A DNA stretch of 64,000 nt, from positions 13,876,001 through 13,940,000 of the forward strand of contig NC_135055.1 in assembly GCF_051014685.1 (NCBI RefSeq), read 5' to 3'. Each line of letters begins with the position of its first letter. The stretch's first letter is position 1. A program made the translations under genes and the position numbers. Below are positions 1 to 12,640 of this stretch, piece by piece. The DNA comes from Ptiloglossa arizonensis (Eukaryota > Arthropoda > Insecta > Hymenoptera > Colletidae). The notes below the pieces were generated by a model. It saw nothing but the letters and a program-made list of their open reading frames with translations, ran no database searches and was not told where the DNA came from.

Positions 1-1472
1 CTGTGAATGGACAACGAAGAGATTATGGTCTCTACTCGTATGCTCAATGGACGTGACGACGAGAAAAATTGTGACGAAAATCAACGAGAATGTTTTCGAG
101 TTAATAAGTGACTACGTGATTATAATTCCTTTGACTTTACGGAAAAGAGAACTTTCTTCGCGAAAATGGTTAACGTTTGTCTTTGTATCTCGAATAATGC
201 AAATATCTCGTATCGACAGCAAAAGTGCATCGATTCCAACGGACATATATCTCGACTAATAAAGCGATGAGAAATAAAGGTGTATTTATTTTAACCGAAC
301 GAAACGAATATTTCATATGTTACGATGTTGGCATTAACCACGCTACAAGATCAGAGCAACGTCACGGTTCGCTATGCAGGGACGTTTTAACGCATGGCCG
401 AAGCCGACGTTCGCTGAGGGCCTTGTGCTTCAATGGGGCCTCAAAACAAGATTGCTGATAATTAAAACAGAAATTCCTCCGGTTGTTCCAATGATAATTT
501 ACCAAATTTTTAACGGACAAATTGAGAAACCGACCGCGCTAAAATTATCTCGGTATCGGACACACAATATTTTAACAGAGATCGCGGACATAATTCATAG
601 CTCTGCAATCTGCAAACATCGAACAGTTAATTCGATAAAAGGAAGATCGTTAACTCGAGCACACGCGAGACAAGCTAATTTTTCTCGTTCAACCGTGAAC
701 ATTCTTTTCATTATTCATACTATTACCTCGTTTCATTTTGAACGTTCTTTTTAGCGTTATCGTCTCGTTTCACCGTGAACGTTCTTTCTTATTATTATTA
801 CCACTGTCGCATTTAACCGTGAATGTTATTATTATTACGATTAGATATCGTTACAAGTTCTTTCGTAGGATCGGAACAATATAACCGTCGATTTTTCGAT
901 TCGTCCCTGTCGCTTCGGTTCGGGTAATAATTACAAACATTGTCGCAAAATTTATTCACGCGGCCGAATTTCCAAGGTCTGGACAGGGATCGAGATGTTT
1001 TGAAAATTGATGGAAACCGTGAGTTACTTTCAATGTAGACGGGCGCGAAACGAGCGACGCGCTCGCTCGTAAACCAGCCTGTCGTCGGACATTTTTTAAT
1101 ACTCAGCGAAACTAAAACAACCCCCGGCTATACGGCAACTTTTTTGGCCAGAGGATCGGAAACCACAGAAAACGCCTGGAGAGCGAGCGCGAAGGGTGAA
1201 TTAGGGTGGCGAGCCTCTGATCTCCAGCGTACTCCCTTTCTCCCCTTCTTCTTCCAGTCGCGTCGAGTCCTCCGGCCGGAAGGGCACCTGCGACAGGTAC
1301 TTCGTTCGCGTGGAGTGCGGCACTTCGTGTACACTTTAAAGTCGACGCCAGGGCCGCACTTTTGCCAACTTCGTAACCAACATCTTTGTACTTTCTTTCG
1401 ACTCGATAGCCGAACTGCTCTCAGGTACGTCCTCTCAACGTACCTAAAGTGCCACGGGTAATCAATTTTCAC

Positions 1473-1750
1473 GAGAGTAACTGTCGGTAACCGTGACGGG
1501 GTTCAAACGCGCTTTGAGAACGATGTGATTAAATTTTTGGAGAACATTGGGAAGGATTATATATCGAAGACGTGTGATATATTTTTGAGAGAGTAATTAC
1601 TGGTAATCGTGACAGGGTTTGAGAAAGGTGTAATTAAATTTTTGGAGAACACTTGGAAGTTATATATATCGAAGATGTGTGATACTATATATTTTTGAGA
1701 GGGTAATTATTGGTAATCATGACAGGCTTTAAACAAGCTTTGAGAACAAT
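1473..1750. repeat. Imperfect tandem repeat, about 115 bp unit, about 2.5 copies
   Basis: The block that starts gagagtaactg...ggtaaccgtgac recurs at about 1473, 1589 and 1700, and each copy is followed by a wwtaaatttttggagaacayt segment. Unit length varies from about 111 to 116 bp and the copies have diverged, so this is an old local duplication. No coding potential was seen. Confidence 0.75.
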
Positions 1751-2164
1751 GATTACACTCAAAATCTATGAGTGAAATAATACATCGAATGCCACGAATT
1801 CATGTTTTTAGCTTGACGATACAATTAGAGAACTAAGAAAATACATGAGCATCCAGTTGTAGCTATTATAACAGCTTTAAATATAAATAAACGGTGTATT
1901 ACGAGGATGCGATAAGTCGAATAGGATCCGAGGAATTAATAGTAAATAAAATTCATCGGGCGGAATAAACTTATTTAAATTACAAACACAAAAACACGTT
2001 CTGGATAATCTTCAGAATCAACGTAACGCGTATACATTGTTAAAAAATCCATGATCTGTAGGTCTCTTGGCTGAGCTCTAACGGGACGCGTTCGTATGCA
2101 TTTACAATACAGAGATCCCCGATTCTCGTGTATTTAAATGCAATGAAAATACAGAGTCACTAAT

Positions 2165-2500
2165 AGGTCCGGTTAAATACACGTGTATTTAAATATACTT
2201 ACCCGGAATAATCCACGTGCAATTAAATCCCGCGTATATCTAAATATATCCGCGTAAAATAATACACGTCCATTGAAATATACTCGCGTGAAACAATACG
2301 TGTCTATTTGATCACGCACGTGTGAAATAATGCACGCGCAATTGAATACGCGCGTATTTAAATATTCCTGCGTGAAATAATACACGTCTGTTCAAACATT
2401 CCTCCGTGAAACAATACGTGTCCAGTTTAAATATACTCGCGCGAAATACTACGCGTCGTCTATTCGGACATACTCACGCGAACTGATACACGGTTACACG
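2165..2500. repeat. Minisatellite, about 33-34 bp unit, roughly nine degenerate copies
   Basis: Units follow the pattern gaaataatacacgt - c - atttaaatatactcgc, with the core words aatacacgt, atttaaata and actcgcg recurring every 33-34 bp. A 70-codon minus-strand open frame at 2173-2385 comes from the repeat itself (recurrent Tyr/Phe/Thr/Arg words) and is not treated as a gene. Each unit carries an ACGTG word and an AT-rich palindromic atttaaat. Confidence 0.8.
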
Positions 2501-4541
2501 GTGTACAAAAAATGACACGCATTGGAGTAGAAATACGTTCGATACGCGTGTATTTACACGCGTAGTACACGCTCGAGACCGTGATCGTCACCGTAATAAA
2601 ATTCGACGAAATTAGGCGTCAACGCGTCGCCGTACGGTGCAACGGTGCAACGATGCAACGATGCAACGATGCATTTTCCCAAGCGGGGGAGTGATACTTT
2701 CGCCCGGCGGAAGATTCATATCCCGGTGGACGTAAATAACGGTCAGAAGAAGGCTGCGTTTGCTCGCGGATCACACGAAGCCGATCAAAAGGAAACGCAG
2801 AATATTCGCAGCCCTCCCCGTGGCATCGAACCTACACCGTAATAACTATTTCTTAGTAGCCGGCGCGCATCAGTCGTCCTCGGTGCCGGAGGGAACTGGG
2901 ATAAGGTGAGGGAGGGGAAAAAAGGGGAGGAGGAAAATCGAGTTGAAAACGGGTCTCGAACTAGAAAACGCCAGTCGACTCTGCTCTGGTATACCTAACC
3001 GCGATGCGTGGGATAATTCTCATCGTGTTATTATCGTCCGTGGCGTACGCACGCATTCCGCACACGAGCAACGTCGATGGTGCGTGCACATCCGTGGATA
3101 CGTGTGCATACTTACATACGGGGTAGCCCGATTTTACATATTCGAGGAAGAGGCTCCGATTCGTCGAAATACACCGTACGAAAAATTATTCCCGTACGGA
3201 CGATGTTACGAAAATATTATTCAAATATTTCGTATGTTAAATAAGCAAATACAGGGTGTTACAGAGAAATGGGTGACGAAACTTGGATGTATTTAACGCT
3301 TTCTAAAGACGAAGAATGGTGATATTAATATACGTCTGGAGACTTTTTCTTCTCGAGCTACAAATATTTTTTGTTCGACATTGAACGGTTAAGAAATTTG
3401 TATCTTTTGCTTGAAGAGAATTCGTCGAAAGTGACTGTCTCGTGGCACGGTACACATACTCTGTATGTACTTTTTATGGATTCTCGATTAGGCTGGAAAA
3501 TTGTACTCTCTGGTGTATTTCGAATGCTGTGACAAACCTGTTTCTTAGTGTCATCGTATCGTCGATAAGATTATAGAATGGATTAAATTTATCAGGTGAC
3601 ACCACGAATCAAAATTCAGTGGATCTCTGACCTGGTGAATTTTTGGTAAATCGGGAGATAGTGTACACCGACATTTGTTTCTCCAATGAATTAAAATGTA
3701 ACCGTTTGAACGGTGTTTGCAAAAAATTTCGTTCCATCGTTCCTCGAACACATTTTGATCCCACTAACTCAACAGCTTGTTTCTACCCTATCTACGCCTC
3801 ATCTTAGCACCGTTGTTGAAAAGAATAATACATTCTAATATTACCCCGTTATTGTATCCGCTCCATTTATCATCACGTCTTAAGGATCGTAGTACACCCA
3901 TAAAACAATACCAACGTTCACGATAGAGTAGGGAAAAAATTAGCCTTCGAACAAAAGGCTTTGCTAAATCTTATTCACCCCTTGAAACGTATCTAAGCTT
4001 GGCGAATACCAATTGTGTCTCATAGAACGTATCGAGGCAACTTCTTTTCCAAAGAATCGCATCGTATCGCGAAACACTGGCCAAAAGAATCGAGTATTGA
4101 AAAAATAAACCTCTTCTCGTTTTCCCGGCTGCAAATATACGTTTCAGTTCGCTCTCTCTTTCTCTCTCTCCCTCTCTCTAAACACCGAATCGCGCTCCGT
4201 TTACTTTCTATCGTGTTTCGTTTCAGTTGGAAATGCTCGCGATCCGTGCACGGTAGTTCCCATCATCTTTACGACAATGTAACGCGTTACTTCTATTTCG
4301 TACGCCGCGTATTTTATAGCAACGTAATGCAACTTCCGGCGAGCATTTTCTTTCGGTTCGCGATACCTACGCGCCGTGTATCGTATTTGCAATTTTGACG
4401 TAATTGAGTTCTCCCAGTTACCGTCGTAATAACGCTCACACGAATATTACTGCGTCTTCAAACGTGGCTACCGTAACACGCTTTTGCTCCGTTCGAAACG
4501 ATGTTGTTAGGAATTTCCCCTCTCACTCTGTTAATACTAGA

Positions 4542-4675
4542 ACCACCGTTAACAGTGAACGTTAATAGTGTTGAACAACGTTCACAGTGTTCACTAACGT
4601 TAACAGTGAACGTACAGCTAATCCAGACCTAATCCAGACCTAAGGTTAACAGTATCAACTAACGTTAAGAGTGGT
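4542..4675. repeat. Cluster of short direct and inverted gttaacagtgaacg repeats
   Basis: The 14-base word gttaacagtgaacg occurs twice. Variants (gttaatagtg, gttcacagtg, gttaacagta, gttaagagtg) occur around it in both orientations. A doubled aatccagacct follows. It looks like local slippage and inversion rather than a gene. Confidence 0.6.
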
Positions 4676-5286
4676 GTCCCAATCATCACCGGTCGATTTG
4701 AATGCCGCGCCATTTTTAAAACTTCGAACCGATTAATCCGAAACTCGGCACACATCGTCTGGACAGATGGGAAATTAATCGTGGAAAGGAGACAACATCG
4801 AGCCGCGGACGCCCTTTTGGAATCGCGATCCAGGCCCAAAACCGTGGAACAATGTTCCCCGGCTTAACGAAGGAGAAATGGAAATGTAAAAATGGGACAC
4901 CCTTTGTACACTCGCGCATCGGTCGGCACCCAAGTGCGAGGTAAAAAGTCGCTTCCGTTTGACCATCTGCCGATTTCAGGAGGGAAACCGTCCCGACACC
5001 GGGGACCCTCATAGGAGGTCGCATAATTCATTTCGCTTCGGCTAAAAGAACGACCTTGGGAATTCGCGCAATCTCTCGCTGGGATTGCGGACGTTCCTCG
5101 GGGACACCTTTTGTCTCGAGGCTTCATCCTGTGGCGAACGATTTAAACGCTGAGAGTGCACGGATCGTAATTATTCGAATGGGACGCGAGTATTTCACGC
5201 TGAAAGAATCTCGTCGAACTGATCCTCGCGGAACAACAATTCTAACGGGGGAAAAAAAATGTGCTTCGATGAGCAACAATACCCGC

Positions 5287-5455
5287 GATCCTTGCATCGA
5301 CGAATAACTCCCGGCTTATCGAACGAGTCGCGACGATTATTGTTTCGTACTTTGATAAGCAGTACTTACAATCCTTGTAAATTATCGACGAATAACTTTC
5401 GACTTACCAAACGAGTTTCGATTATGGTTTCATAGACGGTGGATACTCTTACGAA
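5287..5455. repeat. Diverged tandem duplication, 88 bp offset
   Basis: The segment from atccttgcatcgacgaataact to tgtttcgta is repeated 88 bp downstream with about three quarters identity (cgacgaataacttt...tggtttcata). One copy contains caaacgagtttcg next to a minus-strand GTAAGT-like word, but no open exon is associated with it. Confidence 0.55.
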
Positions 5456-7128
5456 GATAGTTCTATTACAAAGATTATGTTAAAATTTTAACTAAAAAAT
5501 TGTTTAATATGGAACTCGTAGAAGAGAAGATACACGATGGGACTTGTCAGGGTTTTTAAAACAGATAAACCTTGAGAAACTAACAGCGACGCAACGAAGT
5601 AAATTAAATAATTTCATAATACGTACGTGTATTAAACAAGCATGACATTTTATTATGTAATAAACAAATCGTGACTGCTTCGAACGAAAGAACGCGAAGA
5701 TTGGAAAGAAAAAGGAATCTGTACAAGTTTCGTTCTGACAAAATGTACAATAGCCATCTAATAGTATTTTTCTTTTTTAGAAATAGGTATTATATTTCCC
5801 GTATTCGAACTATCTCCAAGACATATAAAGTGTTCGAATAATATATCACTTCGTATATTCGAATGGAAACGAAGAGCATCGAGAATTTGTTTCAATATTT
5901 AAGAAAATAAATATACGCCGGAATATTCGAATGCGATAGACTCTACCGTGTAACGCATCAACCGGAATAAACGCATAGGTTGCAAATCTGAAATCACCAA
6001 ATTGATGGAAACTTGCCCGGGATAATAGACCAGTGGTTAACTATTAAAAAAAAAAAAAAATACAAATTAGAGTAACGATAGTATGTAACGTCGATAAATC
6101 TAGTTCGAGGAGCGCCATTTACGTGGACGTCGCTTTTTCCGGCTCGTAATCGCGACGCTTTTTCAAATTCCAAAGTCGTTAACTTACGAGACGCTATTCC
6201 GGGTAATTTGACGGGTTACACAGGAAGCTCGCAGCAGCTAAGTCGCAGGTAGCACGAATAAATTATAGCTCGATCATCGTGCGAGCCATGCGAACAGCTC
6301 ATCGTTCGCGGTTTTTCCTGCAACGCGACAAGTGGACTACGCTTGAATTTTAAAGAGAAAAGCGTCACCGTTCCAGCAAGGTCCCAAGAGCGTGAAGCCC
6401 CTGGCAGGAACTTCATTAGATGTATGAGTTATTAGTCTACGGATCGAGGAGGTGAAAATGGAAGACGGGAGGAAGTTGGAGAAGGTGTGAGAGCATTATC
6501 GTTTACGAAGCATCATCATCGACTCGAGATAAATTCAAATTGCACCGCACGTGATACTGTGCGTATCTACAAACAATTTCGATCGAACTATCGATACGAT
6601 AGGTTGTCTTGTACCATTCGAATTCGTTCTGAATGGTTTTAATTTACATTTCGAGAGATTTGGTAGAAAGAAAAACGATTTTCTACACTCGTTGAACTCG
6701 AGAGACACTCTGAAACACTGGGTACCTCTTTTTGCACTGTTCTTGATCCTGACTTTCAATTTTGTTCAATTTGCATGTATGGACGTAGACTCGAGATTAT
6801 TTCAAGGTGACTCGAATTTTAGGCTCACGCTGTCCTTTGACTCTTCGATTCGATTGTACTGCAAAGGAAATATACGATTTCATTTGGAAAAAAGAACTCG
6901 ATCTTTGGATGTCCTTAACGCCTTCATCTACGAAGTTATACTTTCTTGAAAATGTTCCCCTTCGAACGAAACCTTTCTTGTGTATTATTTTCTCTCCTAT
7001 TTCATAAACTCTCTTTATTCGCAACGGTTACTTTATAACGTGTACAAAGTGAGTCTCGTGACACGACTACTTTAAACGATTTATAAATCATTTGTTATAC
7101 GAAAATATGTTTCGAATAAAATATTAGA

Positions 7129-7245
7129 TTGTTCGGAAAGTCGTTTCGTTTTTTTTTTTTTTTTTTTTTTTTGGTGAAAATGAAATACGATTTTTTAGAG
7201 TGTACAAATATTTTATTAAATTATATATTCTCCATTTTGGGAAAC
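7129..7245 (-). mobile_element. Degenerate mariner-type MITE copy (reverse orientation, interrupted by poly-T)
   Basis: The left part gttcggaaagtcgtttcgtt is the same terminal repeat as the complete copy at 32,793-32,926. It runs into a T24 tract at 7149-7172. After that the element reads as the reverse complement of the other copy's interior (ggtgaaaatgaaatacg ... ttctccattttg). The far terminal repeat is degraded (gggaaacgatacc). The family assignment to mariner-like non-autonomous elements is inferred from the terminal sequence and the TA context of the other copy. Confidence 0.7.
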
Positions 7246-7546
7246 GATACCAATAGTTTCCAAAGGAGCGTACAATACTCTAATCGATTTCTCCTCTCTC
7301 GTAAAAACAATCGAACGAAAGAATCAAAGAAAGCTATCGAATGATCTGTGAAATATAATCGGTAGAGTTACTAGGCGGGAAATTCAAATCGAAATAAAAA
7401 CCACACGAATTTCCTGGACCGAGCCGATAGGTCGAGGGTTGCGGAAGTTCGTCGTCCTAAGTACACGGGGAGGTTGACGACAAGAAGGATCACCACGAGC
7501 TACGGTCAAGTGTACAATCAATATTACATCCACATAATCGACGAGC

Positions 7547-7564
7547 ATGGCTAAAGCTTCGCGG
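7547..7564 (+). other. Candidate start-codon exon (MAKASR) followed by a GTGAGT donor
   Basis: An ATG at 7547 is followed by six codons (MAKASR) and then GTGAGTTTC at 7565, a strong-looking 5' splice site. The preceding 180 bases are moderately GC-rich and could be a leader. No acceptor or next exon could be linked, and minus-strand frames overlap it. It is only a candidate first coding exon; chance is a serious alternative. Confidence 0.15.
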
Positions 7565-7959
7565 GTGAGTTTCACGTTTCAATTGCGTCCGCGTGTTGGT
7601 TTACGTCCTGCGTTTACGACGAATGCAGGCCCCGTGACCATGTGATGCATGGCTTCTGTCAGGAAATAGCAAGAGTAGCATTCCCTTTATTTTCTCCCCA
7701 GGTAGAAAACTATACGCCCCTCCTATACACGCAATACCGTCTCCTTCGAGTACCTTGGGCGTAACTTTGCGTTTCTCCGAAGGTTTCGCTGGGAATTTAT
7801 TTATTTTTTCTCTCTCTTTTCACGAGTAACGACGATCGAAGTGTATCGCATCGAACGGACCGTGTATCGAGTTAAGCACGAGAACAAGCGAACGAGACAC
7901 TCCACGATTCGTAGAGAACCATTTTTTCTCTTTTATTTTGGAGAAACTCGTTCGCGGAT

Positions 7960-8465
7960 AGAATTCGAAACGGAATTTCCGTCTCGATGTAAAATTTCAA
8001 ACGAAATTTCCGTCTCGATGGAAAATTTCAAACGAAATTTCCGTTTCGATGTACAATTAACGAGATTAGACGAACGAGGACCCGACAATTCGGGGAGAAC
8101 GTTTTTTTTTTTCTTTCTTTCTTTTTCTTTTTCTAATTCCGAGGAATTTCAACGAAAATAGAATTTAGAACGAAATTTCCGTTTCGATGAATAATTACGA
8201 GATTAGACGAACGAGAGACTCGACGATTCGAGGAGAACGTTTTTTTTTTTTCTCTCTAATTCCGAGGAATTCCAAGCGAAAATGGAATTTAGAACGAAAT
8301 TTCGGTTTCGATGTTAAAATTCAAACGAAATTTTCGTTTCGATGAATAATGCCGAGTTTAGGCGAACGAGTGATCCGGCCACTCGAAGGGAACGTTATTT
8401 TACTTAATTCCGAGGAATTGCAAAGATAATAAAGTTTACAACGAAATTTCCGTTCCCGATGTAAG
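7960..8465. repeat. Complex tandem repeat with cgaaatttccgtttcgatg core (nested 31 bp and about 116-154 bp units)
   Basis: The core aaatttccgtytcgatg recurs about seven times. A nested array of 31-bp units (cgatgtaaaatttcaaacg type) is followed by three longer units, each containing agacgaacgag, cgag-gagaacgtttt with poly-T, and taattccgaggaatt. Core-to-core distances are about 138, 154 and 116 bp. The poly-T tracts within units differ in length. No protein-like frame was seen. Confidence 0.8.
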
Positions 8466-9108
8466 TTATTTCGACGCGCGAAAGTGTACCAATTTCGAAA
8501 TTGCAAATCTTTCTCCCAAATTGGCGGTGTTTCGTGTCCCAACGGAGATACGCGGAACGTGTAGCTGCTAATTGTTCGCTCTCGGAATAATCGCGTTTAG
8601 GCGAAAAATCATTTCGTACGACATTGAAGAACGAGGCGTAAAATGTACAGATCCGTCATAATTATACTTATGAATGTTTGCATTCGGTTCCCTGGTATGC
8701 TCTGCTAATTCGATGCGACGATAAAAGTAACTTTCGTCCGGTGGAATAAAAAAGGAAGAAAAAAAGATAGAAAAAAAAAAAGGAAAAAAATACTAATAAA
8801 GCGGTATGCGTGAAAGCGTATGAAAAATGTTGCGAAGATAACGAGAAAAGCGTATAAATGCATAAGTGCGCGTATAACGAGTTTATATCGAGCTGAATAA
8901 TCGCCCACCAGTTTGATCTATGTCTTCCTCGTGATGTCTGCATAAAATTCAATCTTATTCGAGTCACTCGGCTAACGTTCGCTACGAATTTAAATTTCCG
9001 AATAATTTTCTATTTAACGTCGACGAAAGAGAACGATTAAATTCGCTCGAAGGACGACACTTTTTTAAAGAAATAATAAATCAACGAGGTTCGTAGATGT
9101 GTACAAAC

Positions 9109-9119
9109 CGACGACGACT

Positions 9120-9177
<58 letters not shown>
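9109..9177. repeat. (CGA)n microsatellite, about 22 units
   Basis: A nearly pure CGA repeat with one interruption (cgacta near 9118) followed by an uninterrupted run to 9177. In principle it would encode polyArg, polyAsp or polyThr, but it lies in no recognised gene. Confidence 0.97.
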
Positions 9178-9178
<1 letters not shown>

Positions 9179-12100
9179 GCGATACGAATTTCTAATTTAC
9201 TCGCGCGAGAATTTACACGCGACTCTATGATATAAAATCGATTCAATCAACAACGTATTCACCTGTTTCTCGTAGACTTTCTCGAGACGCAATTACACGA
9301 AACCATACGCTTTCCACCATATTTCATCGCCCCGTCGTCTTTTTACCCCGTGTGTCATAATCATCCTTCGTTCCGCATCCCTGTTAATCATTTGTCACTG
9401 TAATACCGTTGGAATTCGAATACTACTAACCGACCAATCGGTGTATCTATCAAAATGACTGCATTAACGTCCTGGAACAAGCTGTCTTCCTATTTTACAT
9501 TCTATCTACGACGCACTGACATCGCTCATATTGGACACGGATAAGGAAATTCAGTCGTGGTTAATTATTTGCTCGGAATCTGTTCCGAGAAATTAATGGC
9601 AATTTGTAATACTCGTTGCGTCCATCGAGACGCACGAGAGTAAAAAGGAGCAGAGTTTTTCACGTCTCGTCGAGAGGGAGATCATTTTCAAAACGAAGAG
9701 GACGGTTGCAGTTTGTAGACTGTTATCTCGAGCTAGCTGTTCAGAAGATGGTAAATACGAAGACGAATAGGATTTTCGTAAATTTTTAATTTAAAGAAGA
9801 TATTTTTACCTACACTCTTTCAAGTTAATTCCAGATGAAAAATTTTTCTTAACCTTTTGTCATGTTTTTTAAACGAAAAGCTACTTCAAGATCATTTTCT
9901 CTCGGAGCAAGTGGAACTTACTCCAACAAACGAAGTACACGAAGTTCAGTTGTCTACGTTCTCTACACGAAGTTACAGACATCAGAGGCAACAGTAATCT
10001 TGATATCCGTTTGTTCTACGCTGTTGATTGTTTCGAGGACACTGTGCGAAGAGTCATTAAACTCACCTTTTGTTGAATTTTGTTTGGAATACGAGGTTAA
10101 TGCAACAATGGAAGAATAAGTTTCTGTATTTACTAATAATTTGTTACCATTAGGAATAACAAAAAATATCAACCACACGTGCACACTCTCTACCTTTCAA
10201 TCATTCGACTACACGATCATACTACTCTCTCAACCTCGCATATTCCATACTCTATTGCCAATTCATCCAACATAAATAATCTAATATAAATCTATAACCC
10301 AATCGATACCTAATCTTATAATCACTCATCGTTTCATACAAATATATCCTCGTTCGTGCGATAAAAACAACCTCACCTAAATGTTCACGTTATCGAGATA
10401 AATATATAGTTTCGTCGAATAAGAAACACGATTAGGGAAAAAGTTTACCCTCGTTAACGTCGCGAAAATTCGTCCGTGTTTCCTCGATCTTTTTCAACAA
10501 TTAGCAATTAATTAGGCTACGTCGAAATACATTGCACATGAACTTGCATCGCAATTAGGTGGCAACCTAATTGATAAAGGCACGTACGGTCGACAATCAC
10601 CGCGTTCTTCCGCGCGTTATAGTTAATTAAAAATGCATAGTTCGTCACTTTTCCACTGTCGCCTTTCATAGCGTCGACATCCCACTATACCCCTAACGAC
10701 GCAATACTTTAAATTCTGCCCAACGAACCATGAAACTGCTTTCTCTCTATCCGTTCGTCCGCTTCTGCTTTATTCTTCGAGTAGCGTATAATAAACTTTA
10801 TTATACGCTCTTCTATGTATTTTTTTTTTTTTTTTTTTTTTACTCCGTTTAAAAACCAACGGTGAACGTCCCGCACAAATTCTCCCCTCGGGCCGAACCG
10901 TGTGCGTTCCTCTCGAAACGTTTCTACAAATATCGTGAATAAATTCTCCAAAACGCGAAAATAAATTTATCGAGCAACAACGCACCAGGTTAATTATCCC
11001 TAAATGTACTTTTAATCTCGCGTAGTCTGTGCTCAGCAATGTTTTCAATTATATTCTTCGTTTCTCTGTTTGTACGTCGCGAGAAACGCGTGGAAAGGAA
11101 AAAAAAATCGAACAAATGCAATCTAATTACCCCTATGATGGTTCACCCGAAACACCAATCGAAGCGTACATTGCAACGAATATCGACGACAGTGTCCCAA
11201 CGACGAGTGCACGATCGATCGTTCGAGTTTTAATTAAATTTTTTTTTTCTTTTTCGTATCTACGCCACAAAAGCATACTTCTGAAATTATCGAAGTCACC
11301 ACGAATATGCACGACGAATACGATGAGAGACCAATTTCCAATTTTCCAACGAATAGTGGAATGAAACACTTCTTATGCAGTGTTTGCATATATAACAATA
11401 TCTGCATGGTGTAAGTGTTTGATAAAAAAAAAAAATAGATCGTTTTCCAACAGTTTTTCGACGACCGGTCGGAACGAATTTGTTAATATTAAAGCGAGAA
11501 GGACAACGATTTCTTCATTCGTGATGTGTAAGTAATACGAACGAGAACTAATTTTATGGGCCAGTGGCGCAATCAGAAACTTCGAACGAGGGGCAACATT
11601 TTATTCACGTGTATTTACAAACTAGTCCGGCGTTATTCGACAGACAGCTCCGAGCAATCCTCGCGAGATCGAGAATCGATCGTACGAACTTGTCTCATTC
11701 GTCCTTGCACGAGAAATAAAACAAACCAGTGCGCGCTAATTGTAATACCAATGTTACGATCAATCGTACAATCGCGTCGTAAAAAAAATACCAACGAGAA
11801 AACAATTCGAAATAAATAAAAATCCCCAAAAGAAACTCTCGAGTACGAAGAATCGTATCTCGACAAAGTAAACTATATCGATCTACCGAATCGTACTCAA
11901 TAATTTCCAAATTTCCATAAATGTAAATAATAACCGTGGTTTCGAACGATCTTTCAAGTTTCAAGCGTAAAATAATTCGATAAAAGAAAGTAACAATCGC
12001 CTTTACGAGTTTCCAAATCTTTTACTTTTCACTCGATATACACGAAACATCGTGAATACCAATACGGATATTGTTATGAATATGGAAAACTAGGGAGGAA

Positions 12101-12467
12101 ATTTTTTAAATTCTTTCGTAGACGGAGGCACGTGCTTCCCTGGTCCCCTTTGATTGCGCCACCGTCACGAACCGTCGTCGACCGACCCACGTCACCAACG
12201 AAAACTACAAAACCACACTCGTCTACCCCAAAATCGAATTCTCGTCGTAGATAAGACCGATTCGACGGGATCGGCTTGCCAAAAATTTGAATTTCTATTC
12301 AAAAGCGTTCTATTAATAACAAAACGGACGTCGTGGAAGACCCTGTCCCCCTATCCGACTCTCGTTCGTCGCACAATGGTCACTGAACCTCCCCTAACGA
12401 ATCGATAATGCGTCGCTTTCAATAGGAGCACGCGAGGTCGTCGAGAGTAGCACGCGAGCGGACTCAC

Positions 12468-12640
12468 CTGCTCTACGATCGAATTCCAGGCTCGCGCACC
12501 TGCCCGCCAAACGAAAGTTAATTGTCTTCGTCGTCAGCGACGGAGAAGGGTGTAAGAAGAGTAACGGACGAAAAAAAGAACAAGGGGTTGAAAAAGTGGG
12601 GAAAAAAAAACAAAAAAAAAGCGTTAAAAACACGGGAACA
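12468..12640 (-). other. Candidate minus-strand leader exon ending in a GTGAGT donor
   Basis: Read on the minus strand, this GC-rich segment ends ...gatcgtagagcag followed by GTGAGTCC, a consensus-quality 5' splice site at 12,468/12,467. The reading frame across the last 80 bases is open (ends TINFRLAG...SLEFDRRA), but further upstream it becomes a low-complexity Phe/Pro run. No upstream acceptor is convincing. It could be an alternative 5' exon of a minus-strand gene. Coordinates of the upstream end are approximate. Confidence 0.2.

Larger units (their letters stand above)
1..7130. other. CpG-rich non-coding region with scattered tandem repeats
   Basis: No gene is recognised here. All open frames are short, overlap each other on both strands and have Arg/Ser/Phe-rich low-information translations, as expected from CpG-rich non-coding DNA. 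Beyond the repeats listed separately there are an A16-type homopolymer near 6,045 and a GC-rich patch at about 1,040-1,460. The sequence near 3,252 reads acagggtgtta, which resembles terminal motifs of insect TE fragments, but no second end was found. This stretch may be intronic or intergenic. Confidence 0.6.

Noticed and set aside
2173..2385. 70-codon minus-strand frame
   Set aside because: It is entirely within the 33-34 bp minisatellite, and its residues repeat with the array.
10709..11048. Minus-strand frames with Lys runs
   Set aside because: The Lys runs are the translated T22 homopolymer, and the frames have no other protein-like feature.
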